This document shows, in pieces, positions 17,411 through 26,091 of a stretch of DNA of 64,000 nt (within the stretch, counting starts at the first letter, position 1; every line of letters starts with the position of its first letter). This DNA comes from JAXGPF01 sp964463985. Lineage in GTDB: Bacteria; Verrucomicrobiota; Kiritimatiellia; JAAZAB01. Position numbers and translations under genes: made by a program. The stretch covers positions 29,374-93,373 of the forward strand of contig CAYXEK010000003.1 in assembly GCA_964463985.1 (NCBI GenBank), written 5' to 3'. The notes beneath the pieces are model-generated. The model was given only the letters and a program-made list of their open reading frames with translations, made no database searches and had not been told where the DNA came from.

Positions 17411-18343
17411 ATGTTAAAGCAATATTTACTTCGCGACGGCCGGTTGCAGGAAAGCGGCGATCAGCCGGGCAATGTCCTGGTTTTCATTACGCCCGACGAC
17501 GACGAACGCAAGCTGCTGCTGGGAACTTACAAACTGGACGAACATACCATGAATTCCGCCCTGGACCCCGACGAGTTGTCGCGCCTGGAATTCGAAGACG
17601 ACCACGTGGCCATGATCTTCAAGCGTCCTAAAAATTATTCCTCCCGGGACCAGTTTCTATTCAAGGTGGGGTCGGTCGGGATGTTTCTCTCCCATGAACG
17701 GCTGATCGTTTTGATTTCCGATGAAATCCAGCTTTTCAGCGGCAAAATGTTCAATCGGGTGCATTCGCTGCTGGACCTGGCCCTGCGCCTGGTTTACCGC
17801 ACGATCCAGCATTATGTGGAACACCTGAAAGTGATCAACATGATCGCCGATTCCCTGGAACAGAAAATCAGCACCGCCATGGAAAACAAGTACCTGCTGA
17901 ACCTGTTCACCCTGGAGAAAAGCCTGGTGTATTACCTCAGCGCCATCAATTCCAACTCCTCCCTGATTGATCGGTGGAAACACAACGCCGCCAAACTGGG
18001 GATGACGGCAGGCGACCAGGAACTCCTGGAAGACATCCACATCGAAAACACCCAATGTTACCGCCTGGCGGAAATCTATTCGACCATTCTGGCCGGCATG
18101 ATGGATGCGCGGGTTTCCATCGTCAACAACAACCTCAACGTCCTGATGAAAACTCTCAACATCATCACCATCGGCATTATGGTGCCCACCTTCGTCGTCA
18201 GCGCCTTTTCCATGAATGTCCGCATGCCGATGGATATGCGCCATCCCATGGCTTTCTGGGTGATTGTGGGCCTGGCGGCGGCGTCAGTGGCGGCCTTTAT
18301 CCTGATCTGGAAACACAAGGTCGGCGCCCGGACGGAGGATTGA
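17411..18343 (+). CDS. corA: CorA-family divalent-cation transporter with variant GMN motif
   Basis: A 310-residue CorA-like protein: N-terminal cytoplasmic domain (1-140), long helices (about 140-245) with KVINMIADSLEQKI and RLAEIYSTILAGMMDARVSIVNNNLNVLMK, then two membrane helices at the C-terminus separated by a short loop. In CorA the loop begins with the selectivity motif G-M-N; here it reads AFSMNVRMPM, so Gly is replaced by Ser. The family forms pentameric Mg2+ (or other divalent) channels in the inner membrane. Whether this variant still transports Mg2+ is open. The start lacks a clear Shine-Dalgarno. Confidence 0.85.
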   Translation: MLKQYLLRDGRLQESGDQPGNVLVFITPDDDERKLLLGTYKLDEHTMNSALDPDELSRLEFEDDHVAMIFKRPKNYSSRDQFLFKVGSVGMFLSHERLIVLISDEIQLFSGKMFNRVHSLLDLALRLVYRTIQHYVEHLKVINMIADSLEQKISTAMENKYLLNLFTLEKSLVYYLSAINSNSSLIDRWKHNAAKLGMTAGDQELLEDIHIENTQCYRLAEIYSTILAGMMDARVSIVNNNLNVLMKTLNIITIGIMVPTFVVSAFSMNVRMPMDMRHPMAFWVIVGLAAASVAAFILIWKHKVGARTED

Positions 18344-18428
18344 TTGTCTTGCATTTGCCTGCCGCTTCGGCTATAAATGACAAAAGGCGGCTTTCGGGTC
18401 GCATGAGCATGGCTACCAGGGGAGAATC

Positions 18429-20441
18429 ATGAAAGATATTGCGGTGAAGGATGTTCGCAATTTCGCGATCGCGGGCCACAGCGGCAGCGGCAAGACAACT
18501 TTGTGCGATGCCTTGCTTTTCAAAACCGGCATGAACGACCGCCCAGGTTCGCCGGCCAGCGGCAACAGCATGTGCGATTACACCGAGGAGGAAATCTCGC
18601 GCAAGGCCAGCATTTATGCCAAGCCTTTTTGCGGGGTTTTTAAGGATCAGCGCGGCGCCAGGACACAACTGATGTTTGCCGATACGCCGGGCACGGATGA
18701 TTTTTTCGGCCAGGTGCAATGCGCCCTGCAGATGGCGGATGCCGTGCTGATCGCGGTGGACGCCGTCGGCGGGATTCAGGTCGGCACCCGCGCCGCGTGG
18801 CGGCAATGCGAAAAATGCGGGTTAGCGCGCGCCGTGGTGATTACCGGGCTGGATCGCGAGTCAGCCGATTACGCTAAAATCCTGGCGGAACTCCAGGGTG
18901 TCTGGGGAGGCGCCTGCCTTCCGGTGACGGCGTGGATTGATGGACGCCCGACAGGCTTGCTGGACGAACGGGCCGATCTTCCCGCGGCGGCGGCAGCAGC
19001 CCGGAATGCGCTGCTGGAAAAGGCCGCTGAAACGGACGATGCGCTGATTGAAAAATTCCTCGGCGGCGAAGCGCTGACCCCGGCGGAAATTGAAAATGGT
19101 CTGCGCGGCGCCGTGTCGGCCGGCACCCTGGTGCCCGTATTTGCTGTTGCGGCCATGAAAGACGCCGGAGTGGCTGAATTGCTCGACGGCCTGGCCCGGC
19201 TGTTCCCGTCTCCTTTGGACCGCGTCTGGAAGGATGTCCAGGATCAGCCGGTGGATCAGTCCCCGGAAGCTCCCTTCAGCGCCTTTGTCTGGCGTTCCGT
19301 GACGGACCCTTATGCCGGCAAACTGGCGTATGCGCGCGTGGTCAGCGGAACTTTGCGCGAAGGCACTGAAGTTTTCAACGCCACCCGGGGCGTCAAGGAA
19401 ACCGTTGGCGTGTTTTTCGCCTCCTGCGGCAAAAAGCAGGTGCCTGTGGTCGAAGCGCGCGCGGGCGACATTATTGCCATGCCGAAGCTGAAAAACACCC
19501 AGCTCAATGACAGTCTCTGCGCGGCCGGCCGTAAAATCGAGTTTGCCCCGGTGGTTTTCCGCAATCCCGTGGTGTTCAATGCGGTTTTCGCCAAAGACGG
19601 CGAGGACGATAAGGTTGGCGTTGCGCTGCACCGCGCGATAGAAGACGATCCCACCTTGAAAGTTGAACGCAATCCCGACACCAACGAGATGATCATTTCC
19701 GGCATGGGCGACGCCCACCTGGAACTGGTGCGCGAGATGGTGCGCAAACGCACCAGTTTGGAACTGGAATTCAAAGTGCCCAAAGTTTCATACCGCGAGA
19801 CCGTTACCAGTCTTGGAGACGGCCATTACCGCCACAAGAAACAATCCGGCGGCCGCGGCCAGTATGCCGAAGTTTACGCGAAGGTACAGCCGCTGCCGGA
19901 AGGCGAGGAGTGGTTTGAAGACGCTGTGGTCGGCGGCGTCATTCCGCGCAATTTCATTCCTGCCTGCGAAAAGGGATTTGTGGAGGCCAGGCGCCAGGGA
20001 GTCCTGGCCGGCTTTCCCGTGGTTAATGTCAAGGTTACGGTGTACGACGGTTCCTACCATGATGTGGATTCGTCGGAAATCGCCTTTAAAATCGCCGCTT
20101 CCCGGGCATTCAAAGACGCCATGAGCAAGGCTAAGCCGATGCTGCTGGAGCCAATCATGAGCATCAAGGTCATGGTTCCGGACCAATACATGGGCGACAT
20201 CAACGGCGATTTGAATCATCGCCGCGGCCGGATACTGGGCGTGGACGTGCAGGATGGGCTGCAGGTGATCACGGCGGATGTGCCTCAGGTGGAATTGTTC
20301 CGCTACTGTTCGGAATTGCGCAGCATCACCGGCGGGCGCGGATCGTTTGAGATGCAATTTTCGCGGTATGACATAGTGCCGTCGAATATTGCCCAGAAGG
20401 TCATCGCCGAAAGCGAAAAGATCAAGGAAACCGAGGATTGA
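18429..20441 (+). CDS. Elongation factor G-like GTPase
   Basis: A 670-residue translational GTPase of EF-G layout: P-loop GHSGSGKTT (16-24), G3 DTPG (about 85-88), then domain II, domain III (GMGDAHLELV), domain IV (GGRGQYAEV, GSYHDVDSSEIAFKIAA) and domain V (LEPIMSIKVMVPDQYMGDINGDLNHRRGRI). The G4 motif, normally N-K-x-D, reads TGLDRE, so guanine recognition is changed. The overall character matches the EF-G-like (EF-G II) paralogue and not the canonical FusA. Function of these paralogues is poorly defined; roles in ribosome recycling or stress have been proposed for some. AGGGGAGAATC provides a strong ribosome-binding site. Confidence 0.88.
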   Translation: MKDIAVKDVRNFAIAGHSGSGKTTLCDALLFKTGMNDRPGSPASGNSMCDYTEEEISRKASIYAKPFCGVFKDQRGARTQLMFADTPGTDDFFGQVQCALQMADAVLIAVDAVGGIQVGTRAAWRQCEKCGLARAVVITGLDRESADYAKILAELQGVWGGACLPVTAWIDGRPTGLLDERADLPAAAAAARNALLEKAAETDDALIEKFLGGEALTPAEIENGLRGAVSAGTLVPVFAVAAMKDAGVAELLDGLARLFPSPLDRVWKDVQDQPVDQSPEAPFSAFVWRSVTDPYAGKLAYARVVSGTLREGTEVFNATRGVKETVGVFFASCGKKQVPVVEARAGDIIAMPKLKNTQLNDSLCAAGRKIEFAPVVFRNPVVFNAVFAKDGEDDKVGVALHRAIEDDPTLKVERNPDTNEMIISGMGDAHLELVREMVRKRTSLELEFKVPKVSYRETVTSLGDGHYRHKKQSGGRGQYAEVYAKVQPLPEGEEWFEDAVVGGVIPRNFIPACEKGFVEARRQGVLAGFPVVNVKVTVYDGSYHDVDSSEIAFKIAASRAFKDAMSKAKPMLLEPIMSIKVMVPDQYMGDINGDLNHRRGRILGVDVQDGLQVITADVPQVELFRYCSELRSITGGRGSFEMQFSRYDIVPSNIAQKVIAESEKIKETED

Positions 20442-21376
20442 CAGCGGATTTGCCGGACGGCGGGCCGGCTTCGGTAATTAACGCGGAGTTGTGCGAATTA
20501 TGTCCGCGGCGCTGCCGGGCGCGGCGTTTGGACGGCATCCGCGGGTATTGCCGGGCCGGCAATCTGCCGCGGATTTACCGTTACGGACCGCATTTCGGAG
20601 AAGAGCCGCCGCTGTCCGGAACCAGGGGTTCCGGAGCGGTATTCTTCAGCCAGTGCACGCTGCGCTGCCTGTATTGCCAGAACTACATCTGGAGCCAGGA
20701 AGGAGCCGGTCGGGATTGCAGCGTGGACCGCCTGGCGGAAATTTTGCTGGAATTGAAGGATGCCGGCTGCCATAACTGGAATTTCGTCAGCCCGACGCCA
20801 TGGCTGCCGCAGGTTATGGAAGCATTGCGGCGGGCGCGCGACGCCGGAGCGGATTTGCCGGTGGTATACAACACCAGCAGCTACGAACGCGTGGAAACAC
20901 TGCGCGCTCTGGAGGGCCGGGTGTCGGTTTACCTGGCGGATTTGCGGTATGCTGAGTCTGCCACCGCGCTGGCCGGTTCGGACGCGGCGGATTACGTCAT
21001 CCAGGCGCGCCGGGCGCTCCGGGAGATGTGGCGCCAGGTCGGCCCGTTGCGTCTGGATGCGGAAGGCATGGCCCGATCCGGCTTGATTTGCCGCGTGCTG
21101 GTTTTGCCGGGGCGCGCGGACGAGGCCTGCGCCAGCCTGGAATGGGTGGCGGAGCATCTCGGCCCGGAGGCGCCGGTCAGCGTTATGGGTCAATACTTGC
21201 CGGCGTACCGGGCGGCGCATTGCGCCGGCTGGGACCGCCGGGTTACAGCGGCGGAATATGCGGCAGTATGCCGGCGCATGGAAACGTTGGGTTTCATGCT
21301 GGGCTGGCAGCAGGAATGCGGCCAGCCCGCCCAGGAGGATTTGCTGGGGTTTAACATGGCGCCGGCTGAGCTTTGA
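20438..21376 (+). CDS. Radical SAM protein, PflA (glycyl-radical activase)-like
   Basis: A 312-residue radical SAM protein. CTLRCLYCQN (near residue 72-81) is the C-x3-C-x2-C iron-sulfur motif, and an N-terminal C-E-L-C-P-R-R-C...G-Y-C-R-A-G run is typical of the uncharacterised PflA-like subgroup (COG1313 type) that is separate from true pyruvate formate-lyase activase. The gene starts with TTG at 20438, overlapping the EF-G-like stop by 4 bp, since no in-frame ATG precedes the conserved cysteines. Its natural target is unknown. Coupling to the EF-G-like gene may be only positional. Confidence 0.82.
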   Translation: MTADLPDGGPASVINAELCELCPRRCRARRLDGIRGYCRAGNLPRIYRYGPHFGEEPPLSGTRGSGAVFFSQCTLRCLYCQNYIWSQEGAGRDCSVDRLAEILLELKDAGCHNWNFVSPTPWLPQVMEALRRARDAGADLPVVYNTSSYERVETLRALEGRVSVYLADLRYAESATALAGSDAADYVIQARRALREMWRQVGPLRLDAEGMARSGLICRVLVLPGRADEACASLEWVAEHLGPEAPVSVMGQYLPAYRAAHCAGWDRRVTAAEYAAVCRRMETLGFMLGWQQECGQPAQEDLLGFNMAPAEL

Positions 21377-21433
21377 CCGGCGGCGCCGGTTGAATAATTG
21401 CGAATGCGGAACTTATGAAAGCAGGAGGGACAG

Positions 21434-22189
21434 ATGAGCGGTCATAGCAAATGGAAAACCATTCAGCACAAAAAAGGCGCGGCGGACGCCAAACGCGGCC
21501 AGATTTTCAGCCGTTTGAGCAAGGAACTGACCCTGGCGGCCCGCACGGGTGGCGGTAATCCGGACATGAATCCGACGTTGCGCACCATTATGAACAAAGC
21601 CCGCGCCGCCAACATGCCGGCCGATAACGTGGACCGCGCCATCAAGAAAGGCACCGGAGAGATAGCCGGCGCGCAGTTGGAGGAAATAGTTTACGAGGGA
21701 TATGCCGGCGGCGGCGTGGCCTTGATCGTCAAGGCCCTGACCGACAACAAGAACCGGGCCGCTTCGGAAATACGTCATATTTTCACCCGGTTCGGCAGCA
21801 ATCTGGCCGGGCCGGGTTCGGTCATGCGCAATTTCAGGCGCAAGGGGCAGATTCTGGTGGATGCCGGCGGCGTGGAAGAAGACAAGTTGATGAGTATCGT
21901 GCTGGAAGCCGGCGCGGAAGACATGCAGTTGGATGATAATGTTTACGAGGTCATCACCGAGCCGTCAACATACCAGGCCGTCATGGATGCCTTGGAGCAG
22001 GCGGGCATCAAAACCAACTCTGCCGAAATCACCCTGATTCCGGACAGTTACATGACAGTTACCGACAAAAGCGTGGCCAGCCATGTCCTGAAATTCATCG
22101 AGGCTCTCGAAGAAAACGACGATGTCCAGAATGTCTATTCCAACCTGGACGTGGATGAAGCGTTGCTGGCGGAATTGGAATCGAAATGA
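21434..22189 (+). CDS. yebC: YebC/PmpR-family protein
   Basis: A 251-residue protein with the family start MSGHSKWKTIQHKKGAADAK and the conserved NMPADNVDRAIKKGTG and YEGYAGGGVALIV segments. YebC proteins were described as DNA-binding regulators and more recently as translation factors that help ribosomes at difficult sequences (TACO1 family). GGAGGGA sits 7 nt before the ATG. It is followed by ruvC with an ATGA overlap, the usual yebC-ruvC-ruvA order of many bacteria. Confidence 0.96.
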   Translation: MSGHSKWKTIQHKKGAADAKRGQIFSRLSKELTLAARTGGGNPDMNPTLRTIMNKARAANMPADNVDRAIKKGTGEIAGAQLEEIVYEGYAGGGVALIVKALTDNKNRAASEIRHIFTRFGSNLAGPGSVMRNFRRKGQILVDAGGVEEDKLMSIVLEAGAEDMQLDDNVYEVITEPSTYQAVMDALEQAGIKTNSAEITLIPDSYMTVTDKSVASHVLKFIEALEENDDVQNVYSNLDVDEALLAELESK

Positions 22190-22716
22190 ACTTGCCCGCC
22201 GGCCAAGCCGCGCAACGGGTCATGGGTGTGGATACCTCGCTGCGTTCTTCCGGAGTGGCGGTGGTGCAGGCGCGCGGCAGCATTCTGGAAACTGTCGAAT
22301 ATTGCGTCATCCGCAACCCGCCGGCGCGGCCGGTGTCGCGTTGCCTGCTGCATCTGTCGCAATCCCTTGCGGATATTATCCGCCGGCTGGAACCGGCGGC
22401 GGCGGCCGTGGAAGGAGTTTTTTTCTGCAAAAACGTTAAAACAGCCCTGGCGCTGGGCCAGGCGCGCGGCGCGGCGCTGACCGCCATCGCCGCCGCCGGC
22501 ATTCCGGTTTATGAATATCCGCCGCGTCGGGTCAAGCAGGCGGTGACAGGGTACGGCGCCGCCGGCAAGGAGCAGGTGCGCCGGATGATCATGGCGCTCT
22601 TGCGTCTGCGCGAAGCGCCCCAGGAAGACGCCGCGGATGCCCTGGCCATCGCCGTCTGCCATTTGCATGGCGCCGTCCGCTGGAGCGGCGCCGCGCTTGC
22701 TCCCAAGGAAATTTGA
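22186..22716 (+). CDS. ruvC: Holliday junction endonuclease RuvC
   Basis: A 176-residue RuvC. VMGVDTSLRSSGVAVV has the first catalytic Asp, AAVEGVFFCKNVKTALALGQARG the first Glu and the DNA-contacting segment, and EDAADALAIAVCH the last acidic pair. RuvC cuts Holliday junctions symmetrically in homologous recombination. The ATG overlaps the yebC stop by 4 bp, and ruvA begins just after the stop. Confidence 0.94.
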   Translation: MNLPAGQAAQRVMGVDTSLRSSGVAVVQARGSILETVEYCVIRNPPARPVSRCLLHLSQSLADIIRRLEPAAAAVEGVFFCKNVKTALALGQARGAALTAIAAAGIPVYEYPPRRVKQAVTGYGAAGKEQVRRMIMALLRLREAPQEDAADALAIAVCHLHGAVRWSGAALAPKEI

Positions 22717-22718
22717 AA

Positions 22719-23303
22719 ATGATTGATTTTCTGGAAGGTTGCCTGGCGGAAAAAGCCCCCACGCGCATTGTGCTGGACTTGAGCGGCATCGGTTACGAGG
22801 TTTTTATATCGCTCAACAGTTACGCGCGCCTGCCTGCCGTCGGGGAGCGCTGCCGCGTCTGGGTGCACGATTATGTCCGCGAGGACCAGCATCTTTTGTA
22901 CGGCTTTGCCGCCCAGGCGGAACGCCGGATTTTTGGTCTGCTGCTGGGAGTGGCCGGCATAGGTCCGCGCATCGCCATGAGCGCCTTGAGCGGCCTGGCG
23001 GCCCCCGAACTGGCCGCTGCCATCGCCGCCGGCGACACCGCCCGTTTGAGCAGCATATCCGGCATCGGCCGCAAGATCGCCGACCGCCTGGTAGTCGAGT
23101 TGCGCGATAAGATAACCCAGGCCGGTTTGCCATGCGACGGAACGGCGAATCTGGAAGATCCGCGCGCCCAGGATGCCGCGCGGGCCCTGGCAGCCTTGGG
23201 GTACAAGCCGCCCGAAGCCCGGAAAATGGCGGCAGCGGCTGCCGCGCGCCTGCCGGCCGACGGGACGGTTGAAGCTATTATCCGCCAGGCCTTGCGCCGT
23301 TGA
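22719..23303 (+). CDS. ruvA: Holliday junction helicase subunit RuvA
   Basis: About 194 residues. MIDFLEGCLAEKAPTRIVLDLSGIGYEV starts domain I (OB fold), DYVREDQHLLYGF follows, LLGVAGIGPRIAMSALSGL and LSSISGIGRKIADRLVVELRDK are the two helix-hairpin-helix motifs of domain II, and the C-terminal domain III (about 150-194) would contact RuvB. RuvA tetramers load the RuvB motor on Holliday junctions. AAGGA 9 nt upstream sets the ATG at 22719 as the start; a TTG two codons earlier is less likely. ruvB does not follow; a sugar kinase gene does. Confidence 0.94.
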   Translation: MIDFLEGCLAEKAPTRIVLDLSGIGYEVFISLNSYARLPAVGERCRVWVHDYVREDQHLLYGFAAQAERRIFGLLLGVAGIGPRIAMSALSGLAAPELAAAIAAGDTARLSSISGIGRKIADRLVVELRDKITQAGLPCDGTANLEDPRAQDAARALAALGYKPPEARKMAAAAAARLPADGTVEAIIRQALRR

Positions 23304-23306
23304 ACC

Positions 23307-24349
23307 ATGCACAAACGGGTTGATAAATTCAAGGTAGCCGGCGTTGGCGAACTGCTGTGGGACATGCTTCCCGGCGGGCGCCGTCCGGGCGGAGCGCCAG
23401 CGAATTTCGCCTACCATGCCGGCGCCCTCGGGGCCTCGGCCATGGTGGTCAGCGCCATCGGCGCGGATTCCGCAGGCGCGGACTTGCGCGCGGCTATCCG
23501 CGCCATGGGACTGGACGATGCGGGTGTAAGCGAAGATCCGTTGCACGCCACGGGTTCGGTGGATGTGGCGTTGGATGACGCAGGCAAGCCGGTTTATACC
23601 ATCGCCGCCGACCGCGCCTGGGATTATTGGCGGATGACGCAGGCGCTGGCCAAGGCGGCCGGCGGACTTGATGCCGTTTGTTTCGGCACGCTGGGCCAGC
23701 GCCATCCGACGGCGCGCGCCGCCATTCGCGGATTTGTCAAGTCCGCTCCGCCTGGTTGTTTGCGGGTTTTTGACGTCAATCTGCGCGGCCGGTTTTACGG
23801 CCGGGAGGTGTTGAACGCCTCGCTGCAGATGGCGAATGTCCTGAAAATCAGCGACGAAGAACTTCCCGCCGCGGCGCGACTGCTGGATTTGCCGGAAGAC
23901 GGCGCTGAATTGGCGCGCGTTTTGTTCGCGCGCTGTCCGCTGGATTTGCTGGTTGTGACCCGCGGCGCCCGCGGCAGCCTGCTGGCGGATCGCGACAACC
24001 GGGACGAACACCCGGGGATGGCGGTCAAGGTGGCGGACACGGTGGGCGCCGGCGATGCTTTCACCGCCGCNNNNNNNNNNNNNNNNNNNNNNNNNNNNNN
24101 NNNNNNNNNNNNNNNNNNNNNNNNNNNNNNNNNNNNNNNNNNNNNNNNNNNNNNNNNNNNNNNNNNNNNNGGATGGCGGTCAAGGTGGCGGACACGGTGG
24201 GCGCCGGCGATGCTTTCACCGCCGCAGTGGTGATGGGGCGTCTGGCCGGCTTGCCTTTGCCGGAAATCAACCGCCGCGCCAATCGCCTCGCGGCGTATGT
24301 TTGCTCGCGACAGGGCGCCACGCCCCCGCATCCGCCCCCGGAGACGTGA
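23307..24349 (+). CDS. PfkB-family carbohydrate kinase (fructokinase-like), split by an artificial gap
   Basis: VAGVGELLWDMLPGGRRPGGAPANFAYH is the substrate-binding N-terminus of PfkB kinases and DTVGAGDAFTAAVVMG the C-terminal catalytic signature with the base Asp. In the deposited sequence the frame is broken by 100 N at 24071-24170. The 55 bases before the N run (24016-24070) are identical to the 55 after it (24171-24225). Removing 155 bases restores one open frame that ends at TGA 24347-24349 and gives 295 residues, the normal length for the family. The gene is therefore intact in the organism. It phosphorylates fructose or a similar sugar with ATP. Confidence 0.88.
24071..24170. other. 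Assembly gap (100 N), false gap with duplicated 55-bp flanks
   Basis: The N run has a conventional length of 100. The exact 55-bp repeat on both sides shows that the two contigs overlap and were not merged; collapsing them repairs the kinase gene. No sequence appears to be missing. Confidence 0.9.
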
Positions 24350-24386
24350 AACGCCCGCCGGCGTAAGCGCCGTTCCGGGAAACCGG

Positions 24387-24410
24387 CCGCGCGCGGGACT
24401 TTCCGCGCGG
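24387..24410. terminator. GC-rich hairpin after the pfkB-like gene
   Basis: CCGCGCG (24387-24393) pairs with CGCGCGG (24404-24410) across a 10-nt loop, 38 bp past the kinase stop. There is no U-tract, so an intrinsic terminator is only possible, not shown. Confidence 0.3.
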
Positions 24411-24445
24411 CGGCACAACCGAATGCATGTGGAACAAAACCCGCC

Positions 24446-24880
24446 ATGAAACCTAAAATTATTCCCGATCTGCAGTTCAGCGTGGTCTGCGACGATGTGC
24501 GCCAGGAACGCAATGGCAAATTCATTTTAATCGGACTGTTCGATCTCATTTCCGGACCGCAATTGCCGGTTAATTTTCCGCGGATGTGCGTGGTGAACCG
24601 CTGGTGCGGCGGGGAAGGGGAATTCCGTCAACTGACGCGGATCGTCCGGCCCGACCAGTCCACCATCTTGACAGCCGGCCGCGAAATTCCCATTCGCCTG
24701 CCTTCAATTGAAGCCACGGTGACCAATATCGAATTTTTTGTCAATGTCGGCTTCCCCGAACCCGGCGCATACTGGGTGGAAATCCTCCTGGAACAAGAAC
24801 TCCGGTTGCGTTATCCCTTGAGGGTGGCCCCGGCCCAGCCGGCTGCCGGACGCATGCCGCCGCCTGCCGCCTCGACATGA
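24446..24880 (+). CDS. DUF6941-like small conserved protein
   Basis: A 144-residue soluble protein starting MKPKIIPDLQFSVVCDDVRQERNGKFILIGLFDLI. The pattern of a CDD-x-R-x-E segment, GK-[FIL]-LIG-[IL]-[FY] and a later SIEATVTNIEFFVNVGFPEPGAYWVEILLE is what I associate with DUF6941 proteins, thought to be small beta-sandwiches of unknown role. No membrane segment or signal peptide. Its stop overlaps the start of the DUF362 gene (ATGA), so the two are translationally coupled. Confidence 0.55.
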   Translation: MKPKIIPDLQFSVVCDDVRQERNGKFILIGLFDLISGPQLPVNFPRMCVVNRWCGGEGEFRQLTRIVRPDQSTILTAGREIPIRLPSIEATVTNIEFFVNVGFPEPGAYWVEILLEQELRLRYPLRVAPAQPAAGRMPPPAAST

Positions 24881-26025
24881 TGAAAGTTGCTTTTGCCAAA
24901 TGCGCCGATTATCAGCCGGATTCAATGGATGCGGCGCTCGATCAGGTTTTGAGCGCGCTTGATCCGAAGGCGCTGGCCGGGCGGTCGCTGCGCGTGCTGA
25001 TCAAGCCGAATCTGCTGACTGACCGTCCGCCGGAAGACGCCGCCACAACCCACCCCGAAGTGGTGCGCGCCATTATCCGTTACCTGCGCCGGCGCGGTCA
25101 TACGCCGGCGGTGGCCGACAGCGCCGCCGCGCCCCATAAAATGGAACAGGTCTGGCAAGCCACCGGGTTTGCCGGAATGTGCGCCGAAGAAGGCGCGCCC
25201 CTGTTGAACCTGGAGCATGCCGGCGCCCGCATGTTTTCCTGCCAGGGCGTGGCATTCAGCATCGCCCGGCCGGTGCTGGAAGCGGATTTGATTGTCAATG
25301 TGCCGAAACTGAAGACGCATTTGCTGACGATTTTGACCGGCCCGGTTAAAAACATCTTTGGCGTGATTCCCGGCGCGCAGAAAACTTCCCTCCACAAGGC
25401 CTTTCCCAGCCCGTCCATGCTGGGCGGGTTCATGGCGCATCTGTACAGATTGGTGCGGCCAGGCTTGACCATTTGCGATGCGGTCATGGCCATGGAAGGC
25501 AATGGGCCCAGCGCCGGCCGGCCGGTGCGGCTGGGATTTCTGGCTGCCGCCGATGATGGAGCGGCCCTGGAACTTGCCGTCTGCCGGCTGCTCCGCCTGC
25601 GTCCGGCAGACCTGCCGTGCCTGGCGCCCATGCTGCCGGACCTTCAGACCGGTATGGATGTTGACGATCTCGTTTACCTTGGAGATTTCAACCGCTCGTC
25701 GGATTTGCCGCCGTTCGAATTGCCGGCGACGTTTGCGCGCCGGTTGATTCCCGCGCGGATGGTGCGGAAATTGAGGCCGTGGTTGTGGAACCGCCCGGTG
25801 TTCGGCCCAAACTGCATTCGTTGCGGGCGCTGCGTCGCCGCCTGCCCGGTGCCGGCAATTGCCCTGCCCGCGAAAGGTCCGCCGGTTTTGAATCGGCGAG
25901 CCTGCATTGAATGCGGCTGCTGCAGCGAGGTTTGCCCGGTGAATGCCGTCGCGCTCCGCCAATCCGGGTTGCTTCGGGCGGCGCAACTGGCCCACCGGAC
26001 CGCCAAGCTTTTTTTGGATCATTAA
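24877..26025 (+). CDS. DUF362 protein with C-terminal 2x[4Fe-4S] ferredoxin domain
   Basis: A 382-residue protein. Residues 1-280 form the DUF362 domain (LIKPNLLTDRPPEDAATTHPEVV; VPKLKTHLLTILTGPVKNIFGVIPG). The C-terminus holds CIRCGRCVAACP and CIECGCCSEVCP, two complete C-x2-C-x2-C-x3-C-P ferredoxin motifs. DUF362-ferredoxin proteins occur widely in anaerobes and are presumed electron-transfer or redox enzymes; the reaction is not known. The ATG overlaps the upstream stop by 4 bp. Confidence 0.88.
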   Translation: MMKVAFAKCADYQPDSMDAALDQVLSALDPKALAGRSLRVLIKPNLLTDRPPEDAATTHPEVVRAIIRYLRRRGHTPAVADSAAAPHKMEQVWQATGFAGMCAEEGAPLLNLEHAGARMFSCQGVAFSIARPVLEADLIVNVPKLKTHLLTILTGPVKNIFGVIPGAQKTSLHKAFPSPSMLGGFMAHLYRLVRPGLTICDAVMAMEGNGPSAGRPVRLGFLAAADDGAALELAVCRLLRLRPADLPCLAPMLPDLQTGMDVDDLVYLGDFNRSSDLPPFELPATFARRLIPARMVRKLRPWLWNRPVFGPNCIRCGRCVAACPVPAIALPAKGPPVLNRRACIECGCCSEVCPVNAVALRQSGLLRAAQLAHRTAKLFLDH

Positions 26026-26091
26026 CCAAAGCGCGGTTGACCGATTGGACGGCCGGCTCGCCGTCTGGAAAATGGTTGTGACAAGTTTGCC

